Assembly (NCBI GenBank): GCA_964555565.1 | Contig: CAZKTF010000217.1 | Span: 1-6,320 of the forward strand | DNA length: 6,320 nucleotides | Reading direction: 5' to 3' | From: CAZKTF01 sp964555565 | Lineage (GTDB): Bacteria; Planctomycetota; JAJSAM01; JAKLKS01 | In this document: positions 5,597 to 6,320 of the stretch, piece after piece | Layout of the letters: each line of letters opens with the position of its first letter | Numbering within the stretch: position 1 is the stretch's first letter | The notes under the pieces: generated by a model | The model's input: only the letters and a program-made list of their open reading frames with translations | Told to the model about the DNA's origin: nothing | The model's database searches: none | Translations under genes and position numbers: made by a program

Positions 5597-6151
5597 TCAG
5601 GGAGCGGGGGTCCCGTCGAAGGTGATCACCAGGAAGCCGCTGACGGTCTTCCCGTCCTCGGTCCCCCCCGCGATCACCCCCTCGAACCGGAGGATGTGCT
5701 TCCCCTTGACCCTGTCGGGCGCTACGGAGGGCCCCTTCAGGATGAACTTCCCCCTGAGGTCGGGCGCGACGGCGAAGGTGACGTCGATCGCCCCGGTCGC
5801 ATTGATCTGGCCGAGGATCTGGGACCGGAGGAGGTTGCGCTCCGAGGTCTCGAAGCCCGCCTCGTCGGTGGCGTACTTCCTCGAGTTCACCGCCGCGAGG
5901 GCGCCGTCGAGGATCTGGAGGTCCCCGGTGCCCTGGGAGAAGCTGGTTGTCGCGACGGTGAGCCCGGAGCCCGGCTGTTCGGCGTCCATCTTGAACTTCC
6001 TGTCGGCGTTGTCGGCCGCCTTGACGATCTTGAACTTGAGGCTGCTCCGGGCGGTCCCGCTCCAGGAGCTGTTCTCGAAGGCCGCCCCGGCGGGGATGGC
6101 CAGGACGAGGATCGCGGCGGCGGCGGCGAAGACGGGGGTCGTGGCTCTCAT
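5597..6151 (-). CDS. Secreted protein of unknown function
   Basis: The product has 184 residues. The start is the ATG at 6151 with GGAGG (plus-strand 6157-6161) 5 nt upstream. The first 24 residues form a signal peptide: MRATT, a hydrophobic core AAAAAILVLAI, then a small-residue site around PAGAA before FENSSW. The mature part of about 160 residues has no cysteine, heme motif or membrane helix. It alternates polar and hydrophobic residues in strand-like runs (SLKFKIVK, LTVATTSF, AIDVTFAVA, GKFILKG, HILRFEGVI, VSGFLVITF), with Gly/Asp turns between. That suits a small all-beta domain, such as a barrel or sandwich, in the periplasm or outside the cell. No family is recognised. It lies 132 bp upstream of sdhC on the same strand, and a functional link with respiration is not shown. 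Codon use looks like that of its neighbours. Confidence 0.82.
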   Translation of the reverse strand: MRATTPVFAAAAAILVLAIPAGAAFENSSWSGTARSSLKFKIVKAADNADRKFKMDAEQPGSGLTVATTSFSQGTGDLQILDGALAAVNSRKYATDEAGFETSERNLLRSQILGQINATGAIDVTFAVAPDLRGKFILKGPSVAPDRVKGKHILRFEGVIAGGTEDGKTVSGFLVITFDGTPAP

Positions 6152-6163
6152 GGAGACCTCCCT

Positions 6164-6179
6164 GTAGGGGAAACCCTAC
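6164..6179 (-). promoter_or_regulatory. Leader hairpin abutting the ribosome binding site of the secreted-protein gene
   Basis: A perfect 6-bp inverted repeat, GTAGGG and CCCTAC, encloses a 4-nt loop (GAAA on the plus strand, UUUC in the transcript). It lies 2 nt upstream of the GGAGG and 12 nt upstream of the ATG. It could stabilise the mRNA 5' end or adjust ribosome access. It leaves the ribosome binding site free, so a simple masking role is unlikely. It is short enough to be chance. Confidence 0.35.
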
Positions 6180-6240
6180 CACACGGGGACGGAAGGGGTA
6201 GGGGGAGGGGGAGGTACGGCCGCACTCCGCGAAGACACAC

Positions 6241-6271
6241 GGCGGGCGGGGTAAACCCCGCCCGTACTAGT
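6241..6271. repeat. 31-bp palindromic intergenic repeat, copy 2 (REP-like)
   Basis: Same element as at 2987-3017, with three differences. Two of them exchange the innermost stem pair (C with G becomes T with A), so the palindrome is kept: GGGCGGGG / CCCCGCCC around TAAA, stem at 6244-6251 and 6256-6263. The third difference (C to G at 6264) lets the stem grow by one pair. The flanking TACTAGT is identical. It is intergenic, about 90 bp upstream of the secreted-protein gene. Confidence 0.75.
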
Positions 6272-6320
6272 GCCACACGCGGAAAGTTCCGGTACAGGTC
6301 TTCAGCGACCGGGACGATCC

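Larger units (their letters stand above)
6152..6320. other. Non-coding region upstream of the secreted-protein gene
   Basis: No gene is supported in these 169 bp at the right edge. From left to right the region holds the ribosome binding site and leader hairpin of the minus-strand gene, a G-rich run at 6195-6214, and the second copy of the 31-bp repeat at 6241-6271. The last 49 bp show no recognised signal. No promoter with both -10 and -35 boxes could be picked out, although the promoter of the secreted-protein gene should lie here. Confidence 0.5.

Noticed and set aside
5355..6167. 270-codon plus-strand frame across the sdhC start, the spacer and the secreted-protein gene
   Set aside because: It crosses three unrelated segments on the opposite strand. 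The minus-strand gene it opposes has a signal peptide and a well-spaced GGAGG, so the plus frame is the shadow.
1..6320. CRISPR array, tRNA/rRNA genes, insertion sequences, phage or defence genes
   Set aside because: None was seen: no regularly spaced repeats, no cloverleaf-like sequence, no transposase or integrase motif.

Overview
The window is very GC-rich bacterial DNA with dense, mostly minus-strand coding. It comes from a Gram-negative-type organism: one protein carries covalent c-type hemes, which must be assembled in a periplasm, and another has a cleavable signal peptide. The five-helix, di-heme (type B) succinate dehydrogenase membrane subunit and the tetraheme cytochrome suggest a menaquinone-linked, respiratory-flexible lineage of the deltaproteobacterial/Acidobacteria/Planctomycetota sort. 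The taxon cannot be fixed from this sequence.

Layout. At the left edge (1-773, plus strand) are the 3' end of an unknown gene and a small four-helix membrane protein, joined by a GTGA stop/start overlap. They converge, with only 12 bp between stop codons, on a minus-strand cluster that reads from right to left. This cluster is sdhC (5464-4760), sdhA (4755-3013), sdhB (2962-2216) and a membrane-anchored cytochrome (2201-786). The cytochrome joins a UshA/5'-nucleotidase-like metallophosphatase fold to a four-CXXCH cytochrome c554-type domain. Gaps are 4, 50 and 14 bp, so co-transcription is likely. Upstream, on the same strand, lies a small secreted protein of unknown function (6151-5597) with a good ribosome binding site and a short hairpin in its leader.

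How the genes work together. SdhA oxidises succinate (or reduces fumarate) at a covalent FAD, SdhB carries electrons through three iron-sulfur clusters, and SdhC passes them through two b hemes to or from quinone in the membrane. The cytochrome at the end of the cluster would sit on the outer face of the same membrane, where it could exchange electrons with the quinone pool or a periplasmic partner. That link is inferred from gene order only.

The most noteworthy observations are the phosphatase-like/tetraheme fusion placed directly after sdhB, with most of its metal-binding residues replaced, and a 31-bp palindromic repeat present twice. One copy of the repeat supplies the sdhA stop codon, and the two copies differ by a paired, compensatory change in the stem. 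Otherwise the region is ordinary respiratory housekeeping. I saw no mobile element, CRISPR array, defence system or RNA gene.
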